Below, piece by piece: positions 9,408-17,409 of a stretch of 64,000 bases of DNA. Source of the stretch: an uncultured Rothia sp. Lineage in GTDB: Bacteria > Actinomycetota > Actinomycetes > Actinomycetales > Micrococcaceae. Location of the stretch: the NCBI GenBank assembly GCA_946221065.1, contig CAMIIO010000003.1, positions 62,001 to 126,000 of the forward strand, written 5' to 3'. Under the pieces are notes generated by a model. It saw nothing but the letters and a program-made list of their open reading frames with translations. It had not been told where the DNA came from and searched no databases. Made by a program: the position numbers and the translations under genes. The first letter of the stretch is position 1. Every line of letters begins with the position of its first letter.

Positions 9408-12400
9408 ATGGTTCACCCCTTTATGGCACAGCACGAACAAGACCTTGCCCACCAGGCACGCGAACTCGTAAAGCAGTGGCTCAAAGACGCGCAAGATGTT
9501 CCCTCCGACCCCGCGGCAGAGCTACTAGCCGGAGTGCTCAAAGACCCCAATGGCTTGGACTTCACCGTAGGTTTTGTTGACACAGTAATCCGTCCCGAAG
9601 ACGCCACAATTGCCGGTAAAAACCTCGGTAAACTGACCTCGCTCACCCCCAGCTTCTTACCCTGGTATCTGAAAACCGCCGTCAATGCCGGCGGACTGGT
9701 GGCCCCCAAAGCTTCCTGGCCGACCGTCAACATCGCTCGGCGCGCCATGCGAGAAATGGTGAGCCACCTTATCCTAGACGCCCGCGATGAAAAACTCGGG
9801 CCCGCCATCAAACAGCTCACTGACAAAGGCAATAAACTCAACATCAATCTATTGGGCGAAGCCGTGCTGGGAGACCAGGAAGCCGAACGCCGGCTCTCTG
9901 AAACCAAGCGTCTGCTCGCACGCGACGACGTCGACTACGTATCTATCAAGGTTTCGGCAGCATCTGGTCCCCACTCGCACTGGGCATTCGATGAGGTAGT
10001 AGAAGAGGCCGTTCGCCGTCTGACCCCGCTATACGAGCTGGCGGCTAACTCACCCAAGAAAAAATTTATCAACCTGGACATGGAGGAATATAAAGACCTC
10101 GACATGACCATTGCGGTCTTTACCAAAATCCTTGACCAGCCACAGCTAAAGAACCTAGAAGCCGGCATCGTTTTACAGGCTTACCTGCCAGACACCTTGG
10201 CTAGCATGAAGTACCTGCAACAGTGGGCGGCAGAGCGCGTTGCCTCCGGCGGTTCCCGAATCAAAGTCCGTCTGGTAAAGGGCGCTAACCTCTCCATGGA
10301 AATCGTGGAAGCCGTTACCCACGGCTGGGAAACCACCACCTGGGATTCCAAACAGCTCACCGACACTAACTACAAGCGCATCCTGGACTATGCGCTACGC
10401 CCGGAACACACCAAGAACATCCGCCTGGGCGTGGCGGGGCAGAACCTCTTTGATATTGCTTTCGCGCTATTGCTCGCCGAGGACCGCACAGTAGCAGAAG
10501 ATATTGAATTCGAGATGCTCATCGGCATGGCGGATCAACTCGGGGAGGTGATCCGTCGCCGTGTGGGACACATCTTGCTCTACACCCCGGTGGTTCGCCC
10601 CGAAGAGTTCGACGTCGCAATTTCCTACCTGGTACGACGTCTTGAAGAAAACGCCTCACCGGAAAACTTCATGAGCGCCATCTTCAACCTTCACAACGGC
10701 GATGAACTCTTCCACCGTGAAGAAGCACGCTTTATGCGTGCCCTGAACTCGGTGACCGACGATACCCCCGAACCCAAGCGCAAGCAGAACCGCAGTGAAG
10801 AAACTGTAGAGAACGTGTTCCGGCCGCGCTTTGGCTTTGAAAACACCCCCGATACCGACTCGGCGCTAGCAAAGAACCGCCAGTGGGGACGGGCTATCCT
10901 GGAACGCTCCGCCACCACAAACCTCGGTAAACAAACCCTTTCCGATAACGAACTCAGCAATGAATCAGATGTGCAACAACTCATCGATTCGGTACGCGAT
11001 GCCGCAACCACCTGGGGGGCAAAAACCGGCAAGGACCGCGCAGAAGTACTCCGCAAGGCAGCGATTGGGCTGGCGGCACGCCGTGGCGACTTCCTGGAAA
11101 TCATGGCACACGAAGCCGGCAAGACCCTCGACCAGGGCGACCCCGAAGTCTCCGAAGCCATCGACTTCGCAAACTACTACGCACAACTTGCAGAAGAAAC
11201 AGATAAGGTTGACGGCGCCCGGCACGTGCCCGTCAAGCTCACCCTGGTAATTCCGCCCTGGAACTTCCCCACAGCAATCCCCGCAGGCGGCGTCCTCGCA
11301 GCTCTCGCAGCAGGTTCCGGCGTCATCTTCAAACCCGCAACGCTCACCGCACGCACCGGCGCGCTCATCGCAGAAGTACTGTGGGAAGCAGGAGTGCCAC
11401 GCGAACTGCTCCGGTTAGTCAAAGTAACAGACAAGAGCGCGGGCAAAAAACTCATCTCCGCACCCGAAGTGGATCGACTCATTCTCACCGGCGGCTACGA
11501 AACCGCAGAAAATTTCCGTAGCTGGCGTAAAGACCTACCACTCTTTGGCGAAACCTCTGGAAAGAACTCGATCATCGTCACGCCCAACGCAGACCTCGAC
11601 CTCGCCGTCAAGGACGTCGTTCAGTCCGCCTTCGGCCACGCCGGCCAAAAATGCTCCGCCGCTTCAACCGTCATCCTTGTAGGCTCTGTTGCCACCTCAC
11701 GGCGCTTCCACAACCAGCTTATTGACGCCGTGAACTCACTGCACGTTGCCTACCCGCAAGACATCGAATCGGAAATGGGGTCGGTCATTGCACCGGCAGA
11801 GGGCAAGCTCCTGCGTGGACTCACCACCCTCGGCGACGGCGAACAGTGGGCCATTGAACCCCGCCAACTCGATGAATCTGGAAAGCTCTGGTCACCCGGC
11901 GTTCGCACCGGCGTCAAACCCGGCTCCGAGTACCACCTCACCGAATACTTCGGACCGATTCTAGGCGTAATGACCGCCAAAACCCTCGAAGAAGCCATCG
12001 AGCTACAAAACGCCACCGACTACGGACTCACCGCCGGCTTGCACTCGCTCGACCCGGATGAACTGGAACTCTGGCTCTCCAAAGTACAGGCAGGAAACCT
12101 CTACGTAAACCGCGGCATTACCGGCGCCATCGTCCGCCGTCAACCCTTTGGCGGCTGGAAAAAATCAACTGTTGGCTCCGGCACCGAAGCAGGCGGCCCC
12201 AACTACCTGGTGGCACTGTCCGACTGGGAATCTCGACCCTCAGAATCTACCGCAGCACCCACTAACCCCGCAGTACGCGAGGTAATTGGGGCGGTTCACG
12301 AGCCCTCATCGCTTGAACACGAGGACCTTGAATTCCTGCTCCGCTCCGCCGCCTCCGATGCCCTGGCATGGAACAGTGAATTTGGTATCACCCATGACCC

Positions 12401-12890
12401 CAGCCAGCTAGGAGTCGAACGAAACATCCTGCGCTACCTACCCCAAACCGTCCAGGTTCGCGTGGACGAAGGCGCATCGACGGTACACACCATACGTACC
12501 GTACTCGCCGGGCTCGCTGCCGGCGCAACCGTGTACCTCTCTACGGCTCAAGAACTTCCGGTGGCTGTAGTCGGAACCCTAGAAAACAAGGGCGTCCAGG
12601 TAAAGGTGGAAAGCGATGAGCAATACCGTCGCTGGTTGCGCTCGCAATCTTCACGGGATGTTCGAGAATTTGACGGAACCGCTTTGGAGGGTTGCCGTAT
12701 TCGGTATGTGGGCAAGAAATCCTATGAGCTCTTTGAAGCTCTTGATGGGCGCCCCGATGTGGCAATTTATACCCATCCGGTTACCGAAGCGGGCCGCATT
12801 GAGATGTTGCCGTTTGTTAAGGAACAAGCGGTATCAATCACCGCGCACCGTTTTGGCAATCCTAACCATTTCTCGGACGCCATCATTTAG
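9408..12890 (+). CDS. putA: Bifunctional proline dehydrogenase / glutamate-semialdehyde dehydrogenase
   Basis: PutA oxidises proline to pyrroline-5-carboxylate with FAD and then to glutamate with NAD. The 1160-residue protein carries an N-terminal proline dehydrogenase barrel (about residues 80-440) and a central aldehyde dehydrogenase domain (about 500-960). The latter shows the NAD-fold segment IPPWNFPTAIPAGG, the general base region LFGETSGKNS and the nucleophile Cys749 in GHAGQKCSA. About 190 further residues follow. No N-terminal ribbon-helix-helix DNA-binding domain is present, so autoregulation of the enteric type is not expected. The ATG at 9408 has TTAGGAG upstream; GTG codons at 9381 and 9405 are also in frame. 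It is divergent from the LysR gene. Confidence 0.95.
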   Translation: MVHPFMAQHEQDLAHQARELVKQWLKDAQDVPSDPAAELLAGVLKDPNGLDFTVGFVDTVIRPEDATIAGKNLGKLTSLTPSFLPWYLKTAVNAGGLVAPKASWPTVNIARRAMREMVSHLILDARDEKLGPAIKQLTDKGNKLNINLLGEAVLGDQEAERRLSETKRLLARDDVDYVSIKVSAASGPHSHWAFDEVVEEAVRRLTPLYELAANSPKKKFINLDMEEYKDLDMTIAVFTKILDQPQLKNLEAGIVLQAYLPDTLASMKYLQQWAAERVASGGSRIKVRLVKGANLSMEIVEAVTHGWETTTWDSKQLTDTNYKRILDYALRPEHTKNIRLGVAGQNLFDIAFALLLAEDRTVAEDIEFEMLIGMADQLGEVIRRRVGHILLYTPVVRPEEFDVAISYLVRRLEENASPENFMSAIFNLHNGDELFHREEARFMRALNSVTDDTPEPKRKQNRSEETVENVFRPRFGFENTPDTDSALAKNRQWGRAILERSATTNLGKQTLSDNELSNESDVQQLIDSVRDAATTWGAKTGKDRAEVLRKAAIGLAARRGDFLEIMAHEAGKTLDQGDPEVSEAIDFANYYAQLAEETDKVDGARHVPVKLTLVIPPWNFPTAIPAGGVLAALAAGSGVIFKPATLTARTGALIAEVLWEAGVPRELLRLVKVTDKSAGKKLISAPEVDRLILTGGYETAENFRSWRKDLPLFGETSGKNSIIVTPNADLDLAVKDVVQSAFGHAGQKCSAASTVILVGSVATSRRFHNQLIDAVNSLHVAYPQDIESEMGSVIAPAEGKLLRGLTTLGDGEQWAIEPRQLDESGKLWSPGVRTGVKPGSEYHLTEYFGPILGVMTAKTLEEAIELQNATDYGLTAGLHSLDPDELELWLSKVQAGNLYVNRGITGAIVRRQPFGGWKKSTVGSGTEAGGPNYLVALSDWESRPSESTAAPTNPAVREVIGAVHEPSSLEHEDLEFLLRSAASDALAWNSEFGITHDPSQLGVERNILRYLPQTVQVRVDEGASTVHTIRTVLAGLAAGATVYLSTAQELPVAVVGTLENKGVQVKVESDEQYRRWLRSQSSRDVREFDGTALEGCRIRYVGKKSYELFEALDGRPDVAIYTHPVTEAGRIEMLPFVKEQAVSITAHRFGNPNHFSDAII

Positions 12891-12955
12891 TAACCGCGCA
12901 ACGGTTGGAAAGTGTACGCTCGGTTATATGTTGAGCGCCACAATATGAGATACTG

Positions 12956-13008
12956 GGGTGGGGTAAAACTCTTTTTGGGCCGCGGTCCAGTTCTGCTTTA
13001 CCCTACCC
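12956..13008 (+). other. Structured intergenic element between putA and gcvH
   Basis: A 12-bp stem with one G-T pair (arms 12956-12967 and 12997-13008, GGGT...GTAAA with TTTACCC...ACCC) encloses a second near-palindrome centred on CCGCGG (12977-12988). No T-run follows, so it is not a standard terminator. A further GCCTTCA / TGAAGGC hairpin (13041-13064) stands just before the gcvH ribosome site. It could be a putA terminator or a structured gcvH leader; it does not match the glycine riboswitch as I know it. Confidence 0.4.
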
Positions 13009-13092
13009 TTGCAGGAATCACAGCAATAGCACCGATGCTCGCCTTCATGATATGAAGTGAAGGCAAGTATTCCCACGAAAGGATAGCCGCCC

Positions 13093-13479
13093 ATGAGCGA
13101 CGTACCCGCAAACCTCTCTTACACCGCCGAACACGAATGGGTTAGCTCCGTCACCGCCGACGGCACCGTTCGCGTTGGCATTACCGATCACGCACAGGGC
13201 GCTCTGGGTGACGTTGTTTACGTTGACCTGCCGGAAACCGGCGAGAGCGTTGAAGCTAACGGCACCTTTGGCGAGATTGAATCCACCAAGTCCGTATCAG
13301 ACCTTTTTGCACCCGTTAACGGTGAAATTGTTGCTATCAATGAAGCTCTGGAAGATGATCCGTCACTGGTTAATTCTGATCCTTATGGCGAAGGCTGGCT
13401 TGTTGAGATTAAGCCCGAGAACGAAGCTGACCTAGAGAACCTGCTTGATGCAGAGGCTTATCAGGCAGAAATCGCCTAG
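13093..13479 (+). CDS. gcvH: Glycine cleavage system H protein
   Basis: GcvH is the lipoyl carrier that shuttles the aminomethyl group between the P, T and L components of the glycine cleavage system. The 128-residue protein is of full length, and the lipoylated lysine is Lys66 in GEIESTKSVSDL. The ATG at 13093 has GAAAGGA upstream. No gcvT or gcvP is adjacent; instead it stands before the FHA protein and two MerR genes, the order found in mycobacteria (Rv1826, Rv1827, Rv1828, Rv1830). It ends with its own terminator, so it is probably a separate transcript from the FHA gene. Confidence 0.95.
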   Translation: MSDVPANLSYTAEHEWVSSVTADGTVRVGITDHAQGALGDVVYVDLPETGESVEANGTFGEIESTKSVSDLFAPVNGEIVAINEALEDDPSLVNSDPYGEGWLVEIKPENEADLENLLDAEAYQAEIA

Positions 13480-13510
13480 GTAAACCGTGTCTTTGCCCCA
13501 GGGCAGCACC

Positions 13511-13556
13511 GAAAGTCGTTAGTCCCACGAATAGGGGGTGCTAACGACTTTCTTTT
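13511..13556 (+). terminator. Terminator after gcvH
   Basis: A 12-bp perfect stem GAAAGTCGTTAG / CTAACGACTTTC (13511-13522 and 13541-13552) is followed by TTTT, a good intrinsic terminator. Confidence 0.8.
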
Positions 13557-13725
13557 AAGGTTTTTGAGAAAATTCTCTGCAAATCGGTGCGGGACTGGCT
13601 AAAATTAGACATGAGCTTCAGTGTTTATCATTTCGTGACCATTGAGATCTCATCCATACCCGTGCATCCTCCAGCGAATAGCCCACTGAACACGAGGATT
13701 GCTCTTTGACCAAGGAAAATCATTT

Positions 13726-14178
13726 ATGCCCCATTCAGAGGCCCATCCTCACACGTCTGCTCTGAGCGCGGTAAACGCTACGGCACAGTTCTCCGGAGCT
13801 CCCGCCTATGCTCTTACCCAAGAAGAGTTGGGTGCTATTGCCACCTTGCCTGCTGGTTCTGCCATGCTGATCGGAACTAATGCCGAATTGCGCGGTGCGC
13901 GCTTTTTGCTAAATGTCGAAACCGATGAAACCGGTGCTGTGAAGCCGATTATCGCTGGACGTAGCCCGAATTCGGATATTTACCTCAACGATGTCACAGT
14001 ATCTCGCCAGCACGCCGTTTTCTTACCGAATGCCGGCACCTTTGTGTTAACCGACAACAACTCTTTAAACGGTACATACGTTAACGGTGACCGAGTGGAC
14101 AACGCTTATTTGCAGAACGGTGCAAATATTAACATTGGTAAGTTCCACTTCGCGTTTTTCTTGGGTACGGGTCAATAA
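13726..14178 (+). CDS. FHA-domain protein, GarA/OdhI type
   Basis: This is a 150-residue cytoplasmic protein with one forkhead-associated domain, which binds phosphothreonine. The FHA core is clear: GRSPNSDIYLNDVTVSRQHA followed by DNNSLNGTYVNGDRV, in about residues 75-140. Homologues (GarA in mycobacteria, OdhI in corynebacteria) inhibit 2-oxoglutarate dehydrogenase and tune glutamate metabolism until phosphorylated on an N-terminal ETTS motif. Here that motif is not recognisable; the nearest segment reads NATAQF. The ATG at 13726 has AAGGAAA upstream; an in-frame TTG at 13699 is less likely. The stop overlaps the FtsR start (TAATG), so both are translated together. Confidence 0.9.
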   Translation: MPHSEAHPHTSALSAVNATAQFSGAPAYALTQEELGAIATLPAGSAMLIGTNAELRGARFLLNVETDETGAVKPIIAGRSPNSDIYLNDVTVSRQHAVFLPNAGTFVLTDNNSLNGTYVNGDRVDNAYLQNGANINIGKFHFAFFLGTGQ

Positions 14179-14978
14179 TGCCTGAGCCCTCTGCTTCCGC
14201 GCCCGTTTCAGAGGTTCCTGACTCGCCTCAGCTTCTTAAGGACAAGACCATCGGCCAGGTGCTCAGCGCTTTAGATGCTGATTTTCCTGGCATTAGCGCC
14301 TCGAAAATCCGGTTTTTAGAAGACAAAGGTTTGGTGCATCCGCAGCGTACTAATACCGGTTACCGTAAATATTCTGCTCAGGATGTACAACAGCTACGGT
14401 ATATCTTGACTCTTCAGCGCGATTACTATTTGCCGCTCAAAGTCATTAAAGAACGTATAGAATCCGGAGAGTTTTTGCGGCAGTCCAACAACGACGAGCC
14501 CACTGATGTTTCCGCTTCTACGGTAACTACTACTGCTGCAGGAGCTACCACCTCGGGTGATGGGAACAGTCCTTTGCATGCTGTGGGGCTATCTCGTACA
14601 GCTATTGACTCTGGTCGAAGCTACACTTTGCGTGAGCTATCTGAGCGAGCACGGGCAGATATGCCTCTTCTGCGTGAACTGATTAATTTTGGATTGATTC
14701 GCGAGGTAGAAGGCTTGTATGACGACTACGATGTAGCCATTACCAAGGTCTGCGCGGAACTCACGGCTCACGGGATTCAGCCCCGTCATCTTCGTCAGTT
14801 CCGGGCGGCGGCAGAGCGCGAAGTGGGGTTGGTGGAGTCTGCGGTGGCTCCGTTAGCCTCCCGAAAAGACGATGAGTCTCAGGCAAAGGCTGCTCTTCGA
14901 GCCCAAGAAATTGCGAATTTGTGTATGAGATTGCACATGGCGCTAGTAGCTTCATCCATGCCTTCGTATGAGAGGTAG
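14178..14978 (+). CDS. ftsR: MerR-family regulator FtsR
   Basis: This 266-residue protein is the homologue of mycobacterial Rv1828 and corynebacterial FtsR, which activates ftsZ transcription. The MerR winged helix-turn-helix is at about residues 22-100, with KIRFLEDKGLVHPQRTNTGYRKYS. A variable Thr/Ala-rich linker and a C-terminal domain (TLRELSERARADMPLLRELINFGLI, resembling a second winged helix) follow. The start overlaps the FHA-gene stop by one base. If the corynebacterial role holds, its target ftsZ lies 37 kb downstream in this same window. Confidence 0.85.
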   Translation: MPEPSASAPVSEVPDSPQLLKDKTIGQVLSALDADFPGISASKIRFLEDKGLVHPQRTNTGYRKYSAQDVQQLRYILTLQRDYYLPLKVIKERIESGEFLRQSNNDEPTDVSASTVTTTAAGATTSGDGNSPLHAVGLSRTAIDSGRSYTLRELSERARADMPLLRELINFGLIREVEGLYDDYDVAITKVCAELTAHGIQPRHLRQFRAAAEREVGLVESAVAPLASRKDDESQAKAALRAQEIANLCMRLHMALVASSMPSYER

Positions 14979-15115
14979 AAAGCGACAAAATAACATCTCT
15001 ACTAGTCAGAGCATAGATTTTGCTTTGTCTGACGTTGTTGTCAGGAAAATAAACCTCTTGATCCGCTAAGGATTAACCACTATGTTGCCGATGTTCCCGG
15101 TAAGATAACTAGAGT

Positions 15116-15135
15116 TAACTTTTCCCTTTAGGTTA
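15116..15135. promoter_or_regulatory. Inverted repeat in front of the second merR gene (candidate operator)
   Basis: TAACTT and AGGTTA form a 5-of-6 inverted repeat with an 8-bp spacer, immediately before and overlapping the ribosome site of the second MerR gene. An additional TAACT / AGTTA pair overlaps at about 15107-15118. The position fits autoregulation or control by FtsR. Confidence 0.4.
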
Positions 15136-15145
15136 GGAATTGCCG

Positions 15146-15820
15146 ATGGTAGCTCATGAAAGTGAGGGTGCGCAGCGCCCTGCCTCTCAGGTTCATTCGT
15201 TGAACGCAGCTACTCCTGCCTTCCAGCCCATGGATGAAGCCCTCATTCCCCTTGAAGCTCTCATGCCGCAGGAGCCTCCGCAGGGGGAGCAGGGCGTATT
15301 GTTCACAGATCCCTTATCTTTGGTAGATGAGAACCTTGGGTATCGAGGTCCTACCGCTTGTAAGGCAGCAGGAATTACCTATCGTCAGCTAGATTATTGG
15401 GCGCGAACTAAGCTCGTAACCCCCACCGTACGCTCGGCTTCGGGCTCTGGCTCACAGCGGCTCTATTCTTTCCGGGATGTTTTGGTGCTCAAGATTGTGA
15501 AGCGCTTGTTAGACACCGGTGTTTCTTTGCAACAGATTCGTACTTCTGTGGAACATTTACGTACTCGCGGTGTAGAAGATCTTTCAGGCGTTACGCTAAT
15601 GAGCGATGGGGTGAGCGTGTATGAATGCACCTCACCGAATGAGGTGATTGACCTTGTTCAGGCAGGTCAGGGAGTGTTTGGTATTGCTATTGGTCGCGTA
15701 TGGCGTGAACTGGAAGCTAACCTTGCTGAGTTGCCGGGGGAGAGTACGCAAGCCATTGACGATGTTGAGGTGTTTGATGAGCTCCAAGCTCGCCGGGCTA
15801 AGCGAGCTTCCGGCCACTAA
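15146..15820 (+). CDS. MerR-family regulator (Rv1830-like)
   Basis: This is a 224-residue DNA-binding regulator. The MerR helix-turn-helix lies at about residues 70-140: GPTACKAAGITYRQLDYWAR, then RLYSFRDVLVLKIVKRLLDTGVSL. The rest has no recognisable effector site. By position and sequence it corresponds to mycobacterial Rv1830, a regulator linked to growth and division. The ATG at 15146 has TAGGAA six bases upstream; the in-frame TTG at 15140 is inside that ribosome site. In mycobacteria a DUF151 bifunctional nuclease separates the two MerR genes, and here only 167 non-coding bases do. Confidence 0.85.
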   Translation: MVAHESEGAQRPASQVHSLNAATPAFQPMDEALIPLEALMPQEPPQGEQGVLFTDPLSLVDENLGYRGPTACKAAGITYRQLDYWARTKLVTPTVRSASGSGSQRLYSFRDVLVLKIVKRLLDTGVSLQQIRTSVEHLRTRGVEDLSGVTLMSDGVSVYECTSPNEVIDLVQAGQGVFGIAIGRVWRELEANLAELPGESTQAIDDVEVFDELQARRAKRASGH

Positions 15821-15871
15821 ATAGCTGGGGTTTGAGCGTAGCTCTTCCTTACCTATAAAAATCTTAAGAAA

Positions 15872-15901
15872 AATCCCGTAGCTTGTGGTGGCTACGGGAT
15901 T
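15872..15901. terminator. Bidirectional terminator between merR and the ParA-like gene
   Basis: An 11-bp perfect stem AATCCCGTAGC / GCTACGGGATT with an 8-base loop lies between the two convergent genes, flanked by A-rich and T-rich sequence on either side. Confidence 0.75.
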
Positions 15902-15915
15902 CTTGTGTAAAGAAG

Positions 15916-17097
15916 TTACCGAAGTAATCCATCGAGTAGTACAGAAAGAACGCGAGCAAATTCTTGCGCCTGTGGCTCCGGCCAGAAATGTACGGGGTAG
16001 GCGGAGCCTTGAATACGCTGAAATTCGGGGAATTCTGGGATGGCTGGTTCGGCAACGAGCGCACCAAAGATGTCTCGCATTTCATTGATACGGAATGCGT
16101 GCTCAGGGTTGTTGGGGTCGATCATATTCACCACAACGGAGGCAGATTCAACGGAGTATTTACTGTGTGATTCAAAGCGGGCGATGGCTCGTAGTGTGCG
16201 TTCGGTGCCGGCAACAGAAAATAGAGAGGGCTCGGCAATAGAAATGACGCGATCGGAGGCTGCCCAAGCCATCGAGGTGAGTCTGCCTAAAGTGGGCGGG
16301 CAGTCGATGAGAATCAGGTCATAGCTTTCGCTGGCGCCTTCAAGAAGTTGGCGGAGGCGGGGGAGCGTTTTGCGTTGGCTTAAAGACTCAATGGCAGTGG
16401 AGGCTGAGGATCCGCGCAGTACCTCGATAGAACCTACCGGGCCGTAGTGGACAAAAGCCGGAGCAGGAGAGCTTTCATTGATTTCCTCTGCGGGGTGAGG
16501 TGTTTCTTCCTCATCCGGTGTTTCTTCTGTTTGTTCTTTAGCGGACTCCAGTTCTTCATTGGATTCAGATTCATTGGCTGCAGTCTGCGTAGTCTCGGCG
16601 CTTTCTTCAACTGAATCTTCGGTGGCTTCGTCCTCATCTGCAGTATTGGCTTCTGCGGAGAAGTTTTCTTCTTCCTCTTCAGCTACGGCAGGATCTTGCT
16701 CATCGGCGTCGCTAAGGGGATCCTGGTTCTCAGGAGCATCGAGGTTCTCGAGGGCTTGTTCGTCAACGATGTCGGTCGAGTCTTCTGCGCGATCATTCTG
16801 CTCCGTTTCACTTTGTGCAAGTAGCTGTGCCTCTATGCGATAGGACTCGGCAATGGTGTTCCAGCCGGAGGATACCGATTCTTCGCTGACTTTAAATTTT
16901 TTAGGAGATGTGAGCATCACCCCAATATCTGTTCCTCCGGCGCCAATAGCTAGACCGGTGCTGGCATCCGCATGGGGATCCATATCTACCACCAGCACAT
17001 TTTTTCCGGAAGCAAGCGCTGCCGAGGCTAAGCCTAGCGTTACCGAGGTTTTACCGACTCCGCCTTTAAGGCTGCTGATGCTCACAATAAGAGACAT
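15916..17097 (-). CDS. ParA/MinD-like ATPase with large acidic insertion
   Basis: This is a 393-residue P-loop ATPase of the ParA/MinD class. The deviant Walker A motif KGGVGKTS (residues 11-18) includes the signature lysine; Walker A' is VVDMDPHAD (37-45) and Walker B is LILIDCPP (261-268). Between them, residues 97-212 are a low-complexity segment in which about 46 of 116 residues are Asp or Glu with only one Lys and one Arg. Ordinary ParA proteins are about 250-300 residues and lack this. The ATG at 17097 has GGGGGA upstream. No ParB partner or parS site is nearby, so it is an orphan that may position some cell-pole or division cargo. Its substrate is unknown. Confidence 0.82.
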   Translation of the reverse strand: MSLIVSISSLKGGVGKTSVTLGLASAALASGKNVLVVDMDPHADASTGLAIGAGGTDIGVMLTSPKKFKVSEESVSSGWNTIAESYRIEAQLLAQSETEQNDRAEDSTDIVDEQALENLDAPENQDPLSDADEQDPAVAEEEEENFSAEANTADEDEATEDSVEESAETTQTAANESESNEELESAKEQTEETPDEEETPHPAEEINESSPAPAFVHYGPVGSIEVLRGSSASTAIESLSQRKTLPRLRQLLEGASESYDLILIDCPPTLGRLTSMAWAASDRVISIAEPSLFSVAGTERTLRAIARFESHSKYSVESASVVVNMIDPNNPEHAFRINEMRDIFGALVAEPAIPEFPEFQRIQGSAYPVHFWPEPQAQEFARVLSVLLDGLLR

Positions 17098-17409
17098 AAA
17101 ATGGTCCCCCAACCAATGAATAGAGGAAAGGTCTTATTAAACTCACGAAGAACTATATGCCATGCTACCTAAGAATGAGAGGCAGGGAGCACAATGGTTG
17201 AGTTTTCCACAGAAGAGGGCGCGAAGCTTCTTCTGCGCATTGGGGTCAGATTGCGCGTAACTTTTTGCCTTATATCCCGCAGAATGAGCAGAATCTGCCA
17301 CTAAATACTCTTCTACCTGGGTCTATGCCGTAACGTTATACTCAAAAGACCCACACCGTCGTGGGTCGTTCTCTACCGAGAAACCATATGGTGAGAGGAA
17401 CATATATTT
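17098..17409. other. Divergent promoter region, ParA-like gene and pyc
   Basis: This 312-bp gap carries outward-facing promoters. On the plus strand a TATACT at 17337-17342 is a convincing -10 for pyc, but no good -35 is seen. A 7-bp hairpin GACCCAC / GTGGGTC (17348-17367) would then form at the very 5' end of the pyc message, followed by the palindrome ACCATATGGT and the ribosome site GAGAGGAA. No gene is supported here. Confidence 0.5.

Noticed and set aside
9408..12600. putA as a recent transfer because of C-rich third positions
   Set aside because: The bias is visible but could reflect expression level, and the gene is normal for the group; not supported without counts.
12900..13092. Glycine riboswitch upstream of gcvH
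   Set aside because: The gap has stems but I could not find the conserved core of the glycine aptamer or its usual tandem arrangement.
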